From Megascapheus bottae (taxonomy: Eukaryota > Chordata > Mammalia > Rodentia > Geomyidae), in NCBI GenBank assembly GCA_024803745.1, contig JANJXV010000004.1, positions 55,122,358 through 55,186,357 of the forward strand: DNA of 64,000 nucleotides, given 5' to 3'. The position numbers were made by a program, and so were the translations under genes. The notes beneath the pieces were generated by a model. It was given only the letters and a program-made list of their open reading frames with translations. It did no database searches and was not told the origin of the DNA. How positions within the stretch are numbered: the first letter of the stretch is position 1; every line of letters starts with the position of its first letter. Shown one piece after another: positions 12,065 through 21,504 of this stretch.

Positions 12065-12283
12065 TGAGGCCCAGAGCATGGCCTTGTGGTAGAGTGCTTG
12101 CCTGACATGCACAAAGTGCTGGGTTCAATTTCTCAGTACCACATAAACAGAAAAAACTGGAAATGGTGCTGTGGCTCAAGGGGTAGAGTGCTAGCCTTGA
12201 GAAAAAGAAGCCCAAGGACATATGGGTAATGACCCATACCCTGAGTTCAAGCCCCAGGACTGGCAAAACAAAACAACAAAAAA
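12065..12283 (+). repeat. IDL-Geo SINE with TSD
   Basis: Full dimer: left box A region 'tggccttgtgg', box B 'ggttcaatttc', linker 'aactggaaatggtgctgtgg', and Geo arm ending 'gttcaagccccaggactgg', then an A-rich tail. An extra segment ('atatgggtaatgacccat') interrupts the Geo arm. Flanks share 'gctaatact' (about 12056 and 12287). Confidence 0.88.
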
Positions 12284-12299
12284 AGAAGCTAATACTTTT

Positions 12300-12990
12300 A
12301 GAGGAGTGGGAAAGAGAATAATGGGATTACAGAACCGTAACTAATCAATTTGGTTAATTCAACCTATAAAGAAAATTTGTTTGGAATATTATATAGAATA
12401 AAACATCTAAATATTTGTATTCAGCAAGTTCTGTTGCAATCGTATGGTGAGCTATGAATTAAAGGAGAAGAAAAAAAAACCCAAGAAATGGTTTTAATTC
12501 ACAATAAGGCATATATCCAGATATCTTCCATGAGAAAGAGCAGTCTTCTATTTAATCCAGCTGCTATTCTCACTGTTACTACAATTGATTGAATGCTTAA
12601 AGGAAAAGCCATCAAAGGTTTTACTCAAGGCTGGGAATCACTAAGAACTACTCTCTAAGGTGAGAATTTAACACGACACTGACTTTGTGAATCTTTCTTA
12701 AGGCTATGATATAAATCCGTCCATTTTCAAAAAACCATTTCCAGCACACGAAATATCACATGCCCAACTAACAGTGAGTTTCTGCAGGGCCCAGTGACTC
12801 TTAACTCACACACAAATCCACTCTGCACACATATTGTCAGGCCTATGCACTGGCTATAGCCTTCGAGACAGCGATAGTGCTGGGATTCCTTTTTGATGGA
12901 GGCTTAGAGACCCTTCAGCTGGAAAGAAGTCATCTTGTCTCTTCAAATGTCCTCAAAGATTTGGTTTTACTCCACATCTAGTTAAATATT
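12300..12990. other. Unique DNA with one open segment
   Basis: No repeat recognised. The plus-strand frame 12805-12981 is open, and its part from 12841 reads like a hydrophobic helix, but no donor site or partner exon is visible. Confidence 0.35.
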
Positions 12991-13000
12991 TACCTTCTTA

Positions 13001-13193
13001 GCTGGACACCAGTAGCTCAAGCCTATAATACTAGCTACTCAGGAGGCTGAGCCCTGGAAGATCAAGGTTTGAAGCCAGCCTGGATAGAAAAGTCTACAAG
13101 AACCATATCTTCAACTAGCTAACAAATGCTGGACTGGAGGTGTGACACGCTCAAGTAGCAGAACATCAACTGTGAGTGAAGAAACTGAGAGCA
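13001..13193 (+). repeat. 7SL-derived composite SINE, 5' part
   Basis: The 7SL left arm is clear ('actcaggaggctgag', 'ttgaagccagcctgg') and is followed by an ID/Geo-like right arm ('tgacacgctcaagtagcag'). The element is interrupted by the IDL-Geo at 13194. Its end resumes at about 13391-13428 ('gcctgggttaaagccc'). Confidence 0.7.
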
Positions 13194-13390
13194 GGGTCCG
13201 GGAGTTTGGCCTAGTGGTAGAGTGTTTGCCAAGCATGCACAAAAACCCCAGTTCGAATCCTACAGTATGACATACAAAGAAAAAGCCAAAAGTGGTGCTG
13301 TGGCTCAAGTGGTAGAGTGCTAGTCTTGAGATAAGCCCAAGGATAGTGACCAGGCCCTAAGTTCAAACCCCAGGACTGGCAAAAAAAAAT
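13194..13390 (+). repeat. IDL-Geo SINE inserted in a 7SL SINE
   Basis: Intact dimer: box A 'tggcctagtgg', box B 'agttcgaatcc', linker 'aaaagtggtgctgtgg', Geo end 'ggactggc', poly(A). The flanking text belongs to one older SINE split in two. A short imperfect repeat ('ctgagagca' and 'ttgagcaca') may be the TSD. Confidence 0.85.
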
Positions 13391-13430
13391 GTTGAGCACA
13401 TAAAGGCCTGGGTTAAAGCCCACTCACACT

Positions 13431-13671
13431 CTCAATTTACTTTATTTTTTATTTATTTATTTATTTTTTGCCAGTCCTGGGCTTGAGCTCAGGGCCTGAG
13501 CACTGTCCTTGGACTTTCTCAAGGCTAGAGCTCTATCACTTGAGCCTCAGCACCACTTCCAGCTTTTTTCTATGTATGTGGTACCAAGGAATCGAACCTG
13601 GGTCTTCATGCATGCTAGGCAAGCACTTTAACCACTAGGCCAAACTCCCGCCCCTCAATTTACTTTATTTT
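13431..13671 (-). repeat. IDL-Geo SINE with perfect 18-bp TSD
   Basis: The complement of a full dimer lies at about 13449-13653, flanked by 'ctcaatttactttatttt' at 13431-13448 and again at 13654-13671. Box B reads 'gaatcgaacctg' in complement. The left arm carries the GTTAAAGTGCT variant ('agcactttaaccac' in complement). Confidence 0.93.
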
Positions 13672-14140
13672 ATTTATTAATTTTACATATGTACAGTGAG
13701 TATTATGACTATATTCATCCACCATTCCTTTCTCCATTCATTTCTATCCCCTAAATGCCATCTCTCTGAGACAAAACCTGTTTCAGCTTTCTGGTATACA
13801 TTTTGATAGATTGTTCATTGTTGAAAAGAGTTGGACCACAGGAATTCACCTCTGTATATACCATACTTACTCAATCTGATTATATACATATATATGAATA
13901 TATATGAATATGGCTCTCTATGTGTCTCCATATATGTTTATATTTTAGATCTAACTTCTACATATGAGAGAAAACATGCACATTTTATCTCTCTGAGCCT
14001 AGCTTACTTTGCTTAACATAATTTTTCCAAGACCATTCATTTTCCAGTGATGGCATATTGATTTTCCTGATGAATGATCATGAAGGATACAAGATGTACA
14101 CGCATTTTCTTGATCTACTCATCAGTCCAGTCAGTGTCAA
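13672..14140 (-). mobile_element. Old L1 3' end, antisense
   Basis: The text is the complement of an L1 distal ORF2 and 3' UTR. Recognisable pieces are 'agcctagcttactttgctta', 'ccaagaccattcatttt' and 'ttgatctactcatcag'. It is heavily diverged and has no long frame. Confidence 0.65.
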
Positions 14141-14145
14141 GAATA

Positions 14146-14375
14146 AAAGAAATAGCAACTGCTAAGAAAGATATGATATACGGGGGCATGTAAATTAGTG
14201 CCACCACTATGGAAAGCAGTTTGAAAATTGTACTCTTGGACATTTATCCAAAAGATTACATTTGTAGACCCATATTCATTTCCGTACATTTCACCATAGC
14301 CAAGTTAAGGAAATAGTCCAGATACCCTACAATGGATCAATGGATCAATATGATTTGCTGTATGTTTTAAAATCA
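14146..14375 (+). mobile_element. Old L1 ORF2 3' fragment
   Basis: Sense-strand L1 ORF2 text: 'accactatggaaagcag', 'aaaattgtactcttgg', 'caccatagccaagt' and 'ccagataccctacaatgg'. It lies head-to-head with the antisense fragment before it. Confidence 0.65.
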
Positions 14376-14580
14376 AGAACTTTGATCAGTCCAGGTTTGT
14401 TCATTTTGTCCCGTTGTTATGGGTTCAATAAAAAGTAATAGTTTTTTCCCGCTTTTTTGTATAAAATGATATTGGAATTATAATAGCAGTTTTTAAATTT
14501 CTTTTGTATCTATTAGTTGACAAAGAACATCTTATTTAATGTTTGCATATTTACGAATTTCCCAAGATTTCTGCCTTTTA

Positions 14581-14802
14581 TTTTTTTGCCAGTCCTGGGG
14601 CTTGAACTCAGGGCCTAGGTATTGTCCTGGACCTCTTTCTACTCAATAGAATGCTCCACAGTGTCACTTCTGGCTTTTTCTGAGCAGTTTATTGGAGATA
14701 AGACTCAAGGAATTTCCTGTCCAGGCTGGCTCCAAAGCTGATCCTCAAATCTCAGCCTCCTGAGTGGTTAGGATTACAAGTGTGAGCCACTGGCACCTGG
14801 TG
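14581..14802 (-). repeat. 7SL-Geo composite SINE
   Basis: In complement: Geo end 'gccagtcctggggcttgaac', then the 7SL arm 'tctcagcctcctgagtggtt' and 'ggctggctccaaagctgatc'. Confidence 0.8.
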
Positions 14803-15102
14803 ACATCTGCCATTATTAATTTTCAGTATCATAAATTCATTAAGATTGTTCTGTATCTAAACTTATGCCTACCCTCAAGATCCACCTGTATATGCTTAAG
14901 AATGTGCTGTGTGTTCTTAGATGAAATGTTGGGTACATTTTTGTTGAACTATTTGCTCTAGTCTGCATTACCCTGCTGATTTTCTGTCTACATAATCTAC
15001 CTGTTGTTGAAATCAGTAGTGAGATTCTCTATTACTACTGAATTTCAGTCTCTTCCTTCAAATGATTTGGTAATTTATTGTTTTATGTATTTAGGTGCTA
15101 TG

Positions 15103-15137
<35 letters not shown>
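15103..15137 (+). repeat. (TG)n microsatellite
   Basis: About 17 uninterrupted TG units. Confidence 0.95.
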
Positions 15138-15138
<1 letters not shown>

Positions 15139-15169
15139 TATTTGAAGGATTGTTTGTTGGTTTGTTTGT

Positions 15170-15362
15170 TTTGTGTCAGTACTGTAGTTGAACTCAGGAC
15201 TTCCCATTATTGCTCTGTATTTTTGCTCAGAGTTTTTGCTGGTTAATTTGAGATGGAGTCTCCCAGACTTTGTTGCTCGGGCTGGATTCCGTGAACTCTG
15301 ATCCTCAGATTTTAGCCTCTGACATCACTAGGGTTATAGGCATGAGCCTGCGATATCTAGCT
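15170..15362 (-). repeat. 7SL-Geo composite SINE (diverged)
   Basis: In complement: a degraded Geo arm ('gtactgtagttgaactcagg') and a 7SL arm ('gatcctcagattttagcctc', 'agggttataggcatgagcc'). Confidence 0.65.
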
Positions 15363-15496
15363 TGAAGGATAGTTTTGATGACCATCCTAATTTGGTAGTT
15401 TTTCCTCCTTAGTGTTTTTAATGTGATTATATGTCATTTAACAGGAATGCATTCTGAGAAATGTGTCTTTTATTGTTGTGTTAGAGTGTACACTTT

Positions 15497-15735
15497 AATA
15501 CAAAGATGGGGCCGGGAGTTTGGCCTAGTGGTTGAGTGCTTGCCCAGCATGCGCGAAGACCCGGGTTCGATTCCTTGGTACCACATACATAGAAAAAAGC
15601 CAGAAGTGGTACTGAGGCTCAAGTGGTAGAGCTCTAGCCTTGAGAAAGTCCAAGGACAGTGCTCAGGCCCTGAGCTCAAGCCCAGGACTAGCAAAAAAAA
15701 ACCAAAAAATCAAAAAAAAACAAATACAAAGATGG
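15497..15735 (+). repeat. Young IDL-Geo SINE with 13-bp TSD
   Basis: Dimer at about 15510-15722 with perfect box A 'tggcctagtgg', box B 'ggttcgattcc', a Geo arm ending 'gctcaagcccaggactagc', then an A-rich tail. The TSD 'aatacaaagatgg' is identical at 15497-15509 and 15723-15735. CpGs in the left arm ('gcgcgaagacccg') are intact, which suggests recent insertion. Confidence 0.95.
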
Positions 15736-16613
15736 CTATGATGTCACTAGGCAAAACAGCTTTATCAGCCTATCATGATACAAATGATATTGTGTACATG
15801 GCTATACATCATCACGTTTTGTCCTGGCCTATGAGTTTCTGCAGAGAAACATGCTGATAGCCATATCAGAACTTCCTTGACTATGGTATGTTTCTTCTCT
15901 CATGCTGTATTTGGAATTCTTTCTTGGTATATGATTTTTGAGAGTTTGATTGTGCTGTGTTTTGGTAAACTCTATTTTGGTGAATTTTACTAAGGACTTC
16001 TGAGCTTCCTAAACTTTTTCTGCATCTTCTTTTGTGCAAATGTCAATTTTTTTGATGATGTCTTGGTATTCTCATAGGCCTCTTATATTTTATTTTCTTT
16101 TGATTAGTTTTTCTCTAAGTGGATAATTACAGGTAGCTCATCTTTCATCTCATTGGTCATTAATTCTGATAAAATATTTTTCATTTGTAATCCATGTTTT
16201 CTGCATCCCTAAAGTTTCTGTTATTCACCGTATTCAAAGTTCTCATTTTCCCTATAACTTTCCAAAGTCTAATTAATCTTCTGTATACAGTTTCTTTACT
16301 TTCCTAAACATCTATAAGGAGATATTCTGAATTCTCAGTCATTTCATTAATCACTGTCTTTAGAGTCCATTATTGGAGCATTAATAGTTTCCTTAGTATT
16401 TTTTAAAGCTTAATGATATCAAATCATTTTAATAGTTTTAACTGTTTGAATAGGGTAGGTGGTACTAAATGTCATTGATTCTTCATAAACTTTTTGTGTG
16501 TTTTTTTCTGGTGTTTTTTTATGTGGTATAATGTTCAATATAATCACCTTTTTCTTACTATTTCAGGTATCCTGTGCACATTAGGCAAGAACTCTACCTC
16601 TGAACTACACTCC

Positions 16614-17307
16614 CAACCCCTGTTTTTTTTATATAATTTTTATTGTAATTAACAGAAGGGTTACATTATATTCACCAGATAGAAGGTGCTTTACTTCACA
16701 AACATTGATACCCTTTCGCATGTCTTGGTCCCCATTTCCCTCCCCCCAGCCCCTCCCCTCATCTTGTTTTCCCCCTTCCCTATCCTGTTTCAAATAACCA
16801 GATAAACATATATGCAATGTATCAGATAACAAGGCAAAATGCTGTAACAATGAGATAACCAAAGGACAGCAAAAGAGATGAGAGATAACATAGTACATTA
16901 AGGACAACAATAACTCATTATATGGCTTTTGTTTCTATATCTTGGAGGTCTTTCATTTAGCTTCATCCTATATGGCCTTATATATCTAGGTTTTGATCTA
17001 TTGTAAATCTCTGCTAGGAGAGCCCAAGGTTTCTACTGATTATGACAAATGAGGGAAACCATTGAGCCTATGTTCCTTTGAGTCTGGCTAACTTCACTTA
17101 ATATGACATTTTTCTAAGTCTTTCCATTTCCTTACAAATGGAACAATGTCATTATTTCTGACAGCAGCATAGAATTCCATTGTGTATAGATATCACATCT
17201 TGTTGATCCACTCATCTACTGAGGGGCATGTGGGTTGGTTCCATATCTTTGCCATGGTAAATAGTGCCGCAATGAACATCGCTGTGCTAGTTCAACCCCT
17301 GTTTTTT
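16614..17307 (-). mobile_element. 5'-truncated L1, antisense, with TSD
   Basis: The complement of the L1 3' UTR runs from the poly(T) at 16621 through a pyrimidine-rich tract (complement of the G-rich L1 tract) into distal ORF2 ('aatatgacatttttctaagt', 'actcatctactgagggg'). The shared flank 'caacccctgtttttt' occurs at 16614-16628 and 17293-17307. It is a relative of the full-length element at 39085, but diverged. Confidence 0.9.
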
Positions 17308-17503
17308 GGTGTTTTTTTTTGCCAGTCGTGGGCTTGAGCTCAGGGCCTGAGCACTGTCCTTGGATTTTCTCAAGGTTAGAGCTCTTCCACTTGAGCCTCA
17401 GCAGTATTTCTGGCTTTTTTCTATGTATGTGGTACCGAGGAATCGAACCCCAGTCTTCGTGCATGCTAGGCAAACACTCTACCACTAGGCCAAACTCCTG
17501 GCC
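17308..17503 (-). repeat. IDL-Geo SINE re-using the L1 target site
   Basis: The complement of a full dimer starts at the poly(T) next to the L1 TSD and ends at 'aactcctggcc'. It is followed by 'caacccttgg' at 17504, a third copy of the same target sequence. Confidence 0.9.
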
Positions 17504-17529
17504 CAACCCTTGGTTTGTTTTTTTTTTGT

Positions 17530-17665
17530 TTTGTTTTTTGTTTTTGAGAGAATGTTTCACTGTGTAAGTCAGAATGGCTTTGAACTTGCTGACCTTGTGA
17601 CCTTGAACTCACAATTCTCCCATATCAGCCTCCTGAGTATTGAGATTGTAGATTGTACATGTGTG
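17530..17665 (-). repeat. B1-like monomer SINE
   Basis: In complement this is a single 7SL-derived unit: 'gaatgtttcactgtgtaag', 'atggctttgaacttgctg', 'atcagcctcctgagtattg'. No Geo or ID arm is attached. Confidence 0.7.
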
Positions 17666-17846
17666 CCCCTTTGTATGACTTGGTCTCTGAGGCAAAGTTT
17701 CTGCAAGGTCACTATTTAGCCAGTCAGGATGGGCCAAGTCAAAGGCATTACCCCAAAAGTACTTGTGGATGTATACTTGCATTTTGGCTCAGTGAGGCCT
17801 TCTGCAGAGCCCTGAGGCATGTTGGGTGTATATAGAGTAAGGAAAT

Positions 17847-17869
17847 TATATATATATATATATATATAT
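17847..17869. repeat. (TA)n microsatellite
   Basis: About 11 TA units. Confidence 0.9.
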
Positions 17870-18028
17870 TATTACTCTTGTTTCTCTAGCAAACTCTAAT
17901 ACACTATCTGAACTCTATACAACTGTAAGAAACTACAAATCAATTCTAGAATTTGTTCTCATTCTCTGGGCCTTTTGTGAGTAAAACCCTCTTTTCCATC
18001 AAAGTACGTTGCTTCTTTCTGTTAATCT

Positions 18029-18387
18029 TGTGAGAATTTTTTTAAGTTCCTGGTTTGGCCAGGTGGCTGGGCCCTTGCTGATTAAATTTTAGTTCTTTCC
18101 TATTCCTGTTACACTTTAATTAAAACATCCTGTTACAAGCTCATTGAATTTTAGGCATCCAGTTCCTGTTCCTGTTCCTGTTGCTGTTAATTAGCCACAT
18201 CTTATTGCAGCTTGTGAACTTGAGCTCAGCCAATCCAAGCGGTGGAACGGGGCCTGCTGCATCAGGGATAAACTGGAGCAGTTGCCTGCTCTGCATGTTT
18301 GCTAGCTTTTAGCTAATAGTTCACTCTCTGCAGAAATAAAGTTTGCCTTGCTAGTTGACACTTCAGCGTCCTGAGGCATATGTAACA
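18029..18387 (+). mobile_element. Probable solo LTR of an endogenous retrovirus
   Basis: The segment begins near TGTGAG and ends TGTAACA. It carries a CCAAT box ('agccaatccaagcgg'), a poly(A) signal AATAAA at 18335-18340, and a short R/U5-like end ('gtttgccttgctagttgac', 'cttcagcgtcctgagg'). A direct 'ttcctg' hexamer array sits in U3 at about 18150-18180. No internal viral genes adjoin it. The left boundary is uncertain and no clear target duplication was found. Confidence 0.55.
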
Positions 18388-18654
18388 TTCAGAACATGCC
18401 ATTTTCCTTCTCTTCGATACCCTGCACACCACACTATCCCCTCACATTCCAAACCTTCCCAGTTTTACATGGCAATGCTTCTCTGATCTGAAACACTAGA
18501 CTCTATTCTGTTCTTAGCACACATACAACTGTGTCATTGATTTGTCACACTTTATAACTTTAGCTCACCAGATTTACTAGATTCTGCATTCTAGCCTCTA
18601 ATAGCTAATACATAACGAATTTTCATCATGTAAACTATGTCCATGTGTTAAAAC

Positions 18655-18835
18655 CTACCTCTGCCTGTTTTGGTAAATAAAGCTTTATTGACCATAGTCA
18701 TGCTTATTTCTGTATTGTCTATGGCTTCTTTTGCAAGAACTGAATAGTTGCAACAGAGACCATATGGCCTGCAAAATATAAACCATTTATTTATCTGGTA
18801 TTTTCCAAAGAAACGTTGTCAACCACTGTTTCAGC
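18655..18835 (-). mobile_element. hAT-type DNA transposon fragment (ancient)
   Basis: The text 'tttggtaaataaagctttat', 'gtattgtctatggcttc', 'gagaccatatggcctgcaaa' and 'atttatctggtattttcc' matches a widespread non-autonomous mammalian hAT element. Its ends normally read like CAGGGGTCGGCAAAC; here that end is decayed ('gttgtcaaccactg'). Strand is relative to that end. Confidence 0.7.
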
Positions 18836-18900
18836 TGATAAACTAAGAACCAATTCTATTTTTTATTTGATTGTACAGAGTGATGCATATTAGAAACCAA

Positions 18901-18941
18901 TGTATGTATGTATGTATGTATGTATGTATGTATGTATGTAT
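18901..18941 (+). repeat. (TATG)n microsatellite
   Basis: Ten TGTA/TATG units immediately before the SINE poly(T) at 18943. Confidence 0.95.
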
Positions 18942-18949
18942 TTTATTTA

Positions 18950-19170
18950 CTTATTTTGCCAGTCATATGGCTTGAACTCTGGGCCTGAGCACTGTCCCTG
19001 AGTTCTTCAGCTCAAGGCTAGTGCTCTACCACACTAAGCCATAGCGCCACTTCCAGTTTTCTGGTGGTTAATTGGAGATTTTTGTGTCCAGGCTGGCTTT
19101 GAAGCACGATCTTCAGATCTGAGCCTCCTGAGTAGCTAGGATTGCAGGAGTGAGCTACCAGCGCCCAGCT
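18950..19170 (-). repeat. 7SL-Geo composite SINE
   Basis: In complement: Geo end 'gccagtcatatggcttgaac', 'cactgtccctgag', linker 'ccagttttctggtggttaat', 7SL arm 'tgagcctcctgagtagctag' and 'gtgagctaccagcgcccagc'. A complete example of the composite. Confidence 0.88.
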
Positions 19171-19204
19171 GGACATATTTTTTAAAGAGACATTTTCAAT
19201 GCAT

Positions 19205-20270
19205 TAACTATAGTCATCATAACCTAAAAAGAAGGAGTGAGCAAAGATGTTTTAAAATAACAGTTTTCTTGAAGGGTGCAAGGAAGCAGCCACGCACTGC
19301 TGAGATGAATGTAAAATTGCAACATTATTTCTAGAGGTCAGTGTGTTTCAAAAACATTGGAGTCATACATAACCTTTATTCCAGAAATTCCACTTCTAGC
19401 AATTTTCCCAAAGGAGTAATCAGAGATAGGTACAAAGATTTCTGTGTCCACTTGATCACCAAAGTGTTATTTATAATTTGAAGAAACTGTATGAAATACC
19501 ACATAAACAGCTCTTATGGTTTTGATCCTTTGTGTCTTCCAAGGCTCATGTTATAAGCTTGGTGAAAACCTGTGCCACTGGTGGGAAGTGTTGGAGCCTT
19601 TAAGAGATAGGATCTAGAGAAGTTCCTTGATTCTTGTATTGCAATTGTGGCCATAGAGAACAATCAATCTTTTTCTCCTCTCTCCCTCCTTCCTTCCTGC
19701 TCTTTCTCCTCCTCTCCTCTCCTCTCTCTCCTCTTCCTTCTCTTTCTCCCCTGTCCCCGCTCCTCTCTTTGCGGCCATCATGACAAATACAGCTCTAGTC
19801 CCTTATCATGATGTTCTGCATTATCATTGGTCCCACATGGCAGTGGACTGAAATCTCTTACATCAGACTCCAGAATAACTCTTTTCTACTTTTAAGTTAA
19901 TTTCTCAGGTGTTTTGTTATTGTAGTAATGGAGATTTAACTAGCACAATAACTATCAGAAGAAAAATGGTGAAATAAGTTGTATTACATTCCTTACCAAA
20001 TTTGTGTAGCCATTAGAAATCACAAAGAGGAGAATACTTATTAGTATAAGAAATGCTCATCTGTTTAAGTGGGAAAAACAGGTTTTAGCACTATACAATA
20101 TGATGCAATTTGTTTTTTATCAGATGTGTAATAATTGTACAAAACAATCAAAATGCGTAAAAGAAAACATGCCAATGGTCTGACTGAAGTTATTACAAAC
20201 ATACATAATACGTGCTTTCTTTGTTGTTGGTTTCTGAATTTTCTATAATGTATTTTGGAACCTCACAAGC
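19205..20270 (+). mobile_element. Ancient L1 3' end split by a MaLR LTR
   Basis: Left half 19205-19500 ('ttattccagaaattccactt', 'aggagtaatcagagatagg') and right half 19950-20270 ('gtgtagccattagaaatcac', 'tgctcatctg', 'aattttctataatg') read as one continuous old L1 distal region. The LTR interrupts it at about 19505-19948. Confidence 0.7.
19505..19948 (+). mobile_element. ERVL-MaLR solo LTR
   Basis: MaLR landmarks are in order: 'ttatggttttgatcc', 'aaggctcatgttataagctt', 'gtgggaagtgttggagcctt', 'gcggccatcatgac', 'catgatgttctgc', 'tttctcaggtgttttgttat' and terminal 'ggagatttaactagcaca'. It contains an expanded pyrimidine tract at 19676-19770. No internal region remains. Confidence 0.8.
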
Positions 20271-20274
20271 ACAA

Positions 20275-20679
20275 TATTTTAGAAAGGAAAATATACCTTG
20301 TTTTTCCATTCCCAAAGATTCGGATGAATTTTACACTTTCATTAAGTTACAGAGATGTTCTCTTCCCTGGGTTCAGTCTTCAGTACTGAAAAATATAAAA
20401 AGGAAAATGTGCCTTGGGTCAGTCAATATTAAGGCAATTTGCTGCCTAAAGTCAGCTATGATGAACCACAGAAGTGAACAGAAGTCACTAGCAAAGAAAG
20501 TTAAAATCCATAAATTTTTTGACAGTCAAGGAATACGATGAATTGTCCACATAATTTCAAGTAACCAGTTTCATTGATTTCCCCCCACTTCCACAGCTAG
20601 ATATCAGATATCAGTTGACCCTCTAAGGTCAGGAAAAATTATTAACTAATAGGCCAAGCAACCACCATGAAGGACCTCA

Positions 20680-20680
<1 letters not shown>
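20275..20680. other. Unclassified DNA
   Basis: An open frame of 109 codons spans 20212-20541 (+), but its start lies in the old L1 3' end and it has no recognised domain. I treat it as non-coding. Confidence 0.35.
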
Positions 20681-20681
<1 letters not shown>

Positions 20682-20716
<35 letters not shown>

Positions 20717-20885
20717 TGTGTGTGTGTGTGGTGTGTGTATGTGGTATGTATGTGTGTGTGTGGTGTGTATGTGTGTGTGTGTGGTATGTGTGGTGTGTGT
20801 GGTGTATGTGTGGTGTGTGTGTGTGGTGTGTGGTTGTGTGTGTGCGTGTGTGTGTGTGTGTGTGCGTGTGTGTGTGTGTGTGTGT
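20682..20885 (+). repeat. Long compound TG/TGTGG/TATG tract
   Basis: About 200 bases of alternating purine-pyrimidine TG with scattered GG, TA and CG interruptions. It yields meaningless Cys-Val and His-Thr frames on all six readings. Confidence 0.97.
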
Positions 20886-20889
20886 TAGC

Positions 20890-21175
20890 AAAGTTACACA
20901 GGGAGAAATACAGATCAGATGGAATTTTCCAATTAATAAATGTGTGGACTTGAGTTTTATGTTTTCAGATAATTCCGATTGCCTTTATACAAAGCCATGA
21001 GTGGAACAATGGGCCACAATTTTTGAGGCCCCTCCAGTGTTTTTTTATTTTCCCTCAATCTATGTCCCCACCACTGGGGTCAGGCTCCCCACATTGTCTC
21101 CTATTCTCTTCTCCTTGCACTATTCTCCCTAATTCTCCACTTCTTAGCTTTTCTTTGAAAATGTGCTTCTGACTA
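20890..21175. other. Unique DNA
   Basis: Nothing recognised. Confidence 0.4.
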
Positions 21176-21179
21176 TGGA

Positions 21180-21500
21180 TTGCTAATGTTAAGGAGTTTC
21201 TCAAAATGTGGTACAGTTATTAGATCCACTCATTGAGAGGGTTTTTCAGGTCAATGAACTATGTAATCTGATAATATACTGGTGCCTACATGTTATCATA
21301 TGTTTATCCAAACTTACAGGGTGTGTGGGGTACACTAAGAGAATTATATGTAAACTATGGACTTCGGTTGTTATGTCTGTTCATTCGTTGTGATGTGTAC
21401 CAATATGAGGTGTGGATAATAGGAGAGGCTGTGCATGTGTATGGATAAGGGACAAGAGGACATCTCCGAACCTTCTGCAAGTGTTATGAAATCTAAAAAT
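21180..21500 (+). mobile_element. Ancient L1 3' UTR-like fragment
   Basis: 'gtaaactatggacttcgg', 'gtgtaccaatatgagg', 'taataggagaggctgtgcat' and 'acatctccgaaccttctgc' match the distal part of old mammalian L1 3' ends. Confidence 0.55.
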
Positions 21501-21504
21501 GAGT

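Larger units (their letters stand above)
14815..16600 (-). mobile_element. Ancient L1 5' region, antisense, interrupted
   Basis: The plus strand matches remembered antisense text of mammal-wide old L1 5' regions. Examples are 'gctgattttctgtctacata', 'ttatgtatttaggtgctatg', 'gagtttctgcagagaaacat', 'gctgatagccatat', 'ttgagagtttgattgtgctg' and 'cttctgagcttcctaa'. It is broken by a TG tract, a 7SL-Geo SINE and an IDL-Geo SINE. No coding potential remains. Confidence 0.6.

Noticed and set aside
15510..15582. tRNA-Ala-like gene
   Set aside because: It has box A and box B but is the left arm of a SINE dimer with linker, Geo arm, A-tail and TSD; the acceptor stem is not paired as in a tRNA.
18901..18941. 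Regular repeats suggestive of a CRISPR-like array
   Set aside because: Simple (TATG)n without spacers, in a mammalian genome.
20646..20953. Cys-Val and His-Thr frames at 20.7 kb, also at 8.0, 57.1 and 61.2 kb
   Set aside because: They are translations of TG microsatellites.
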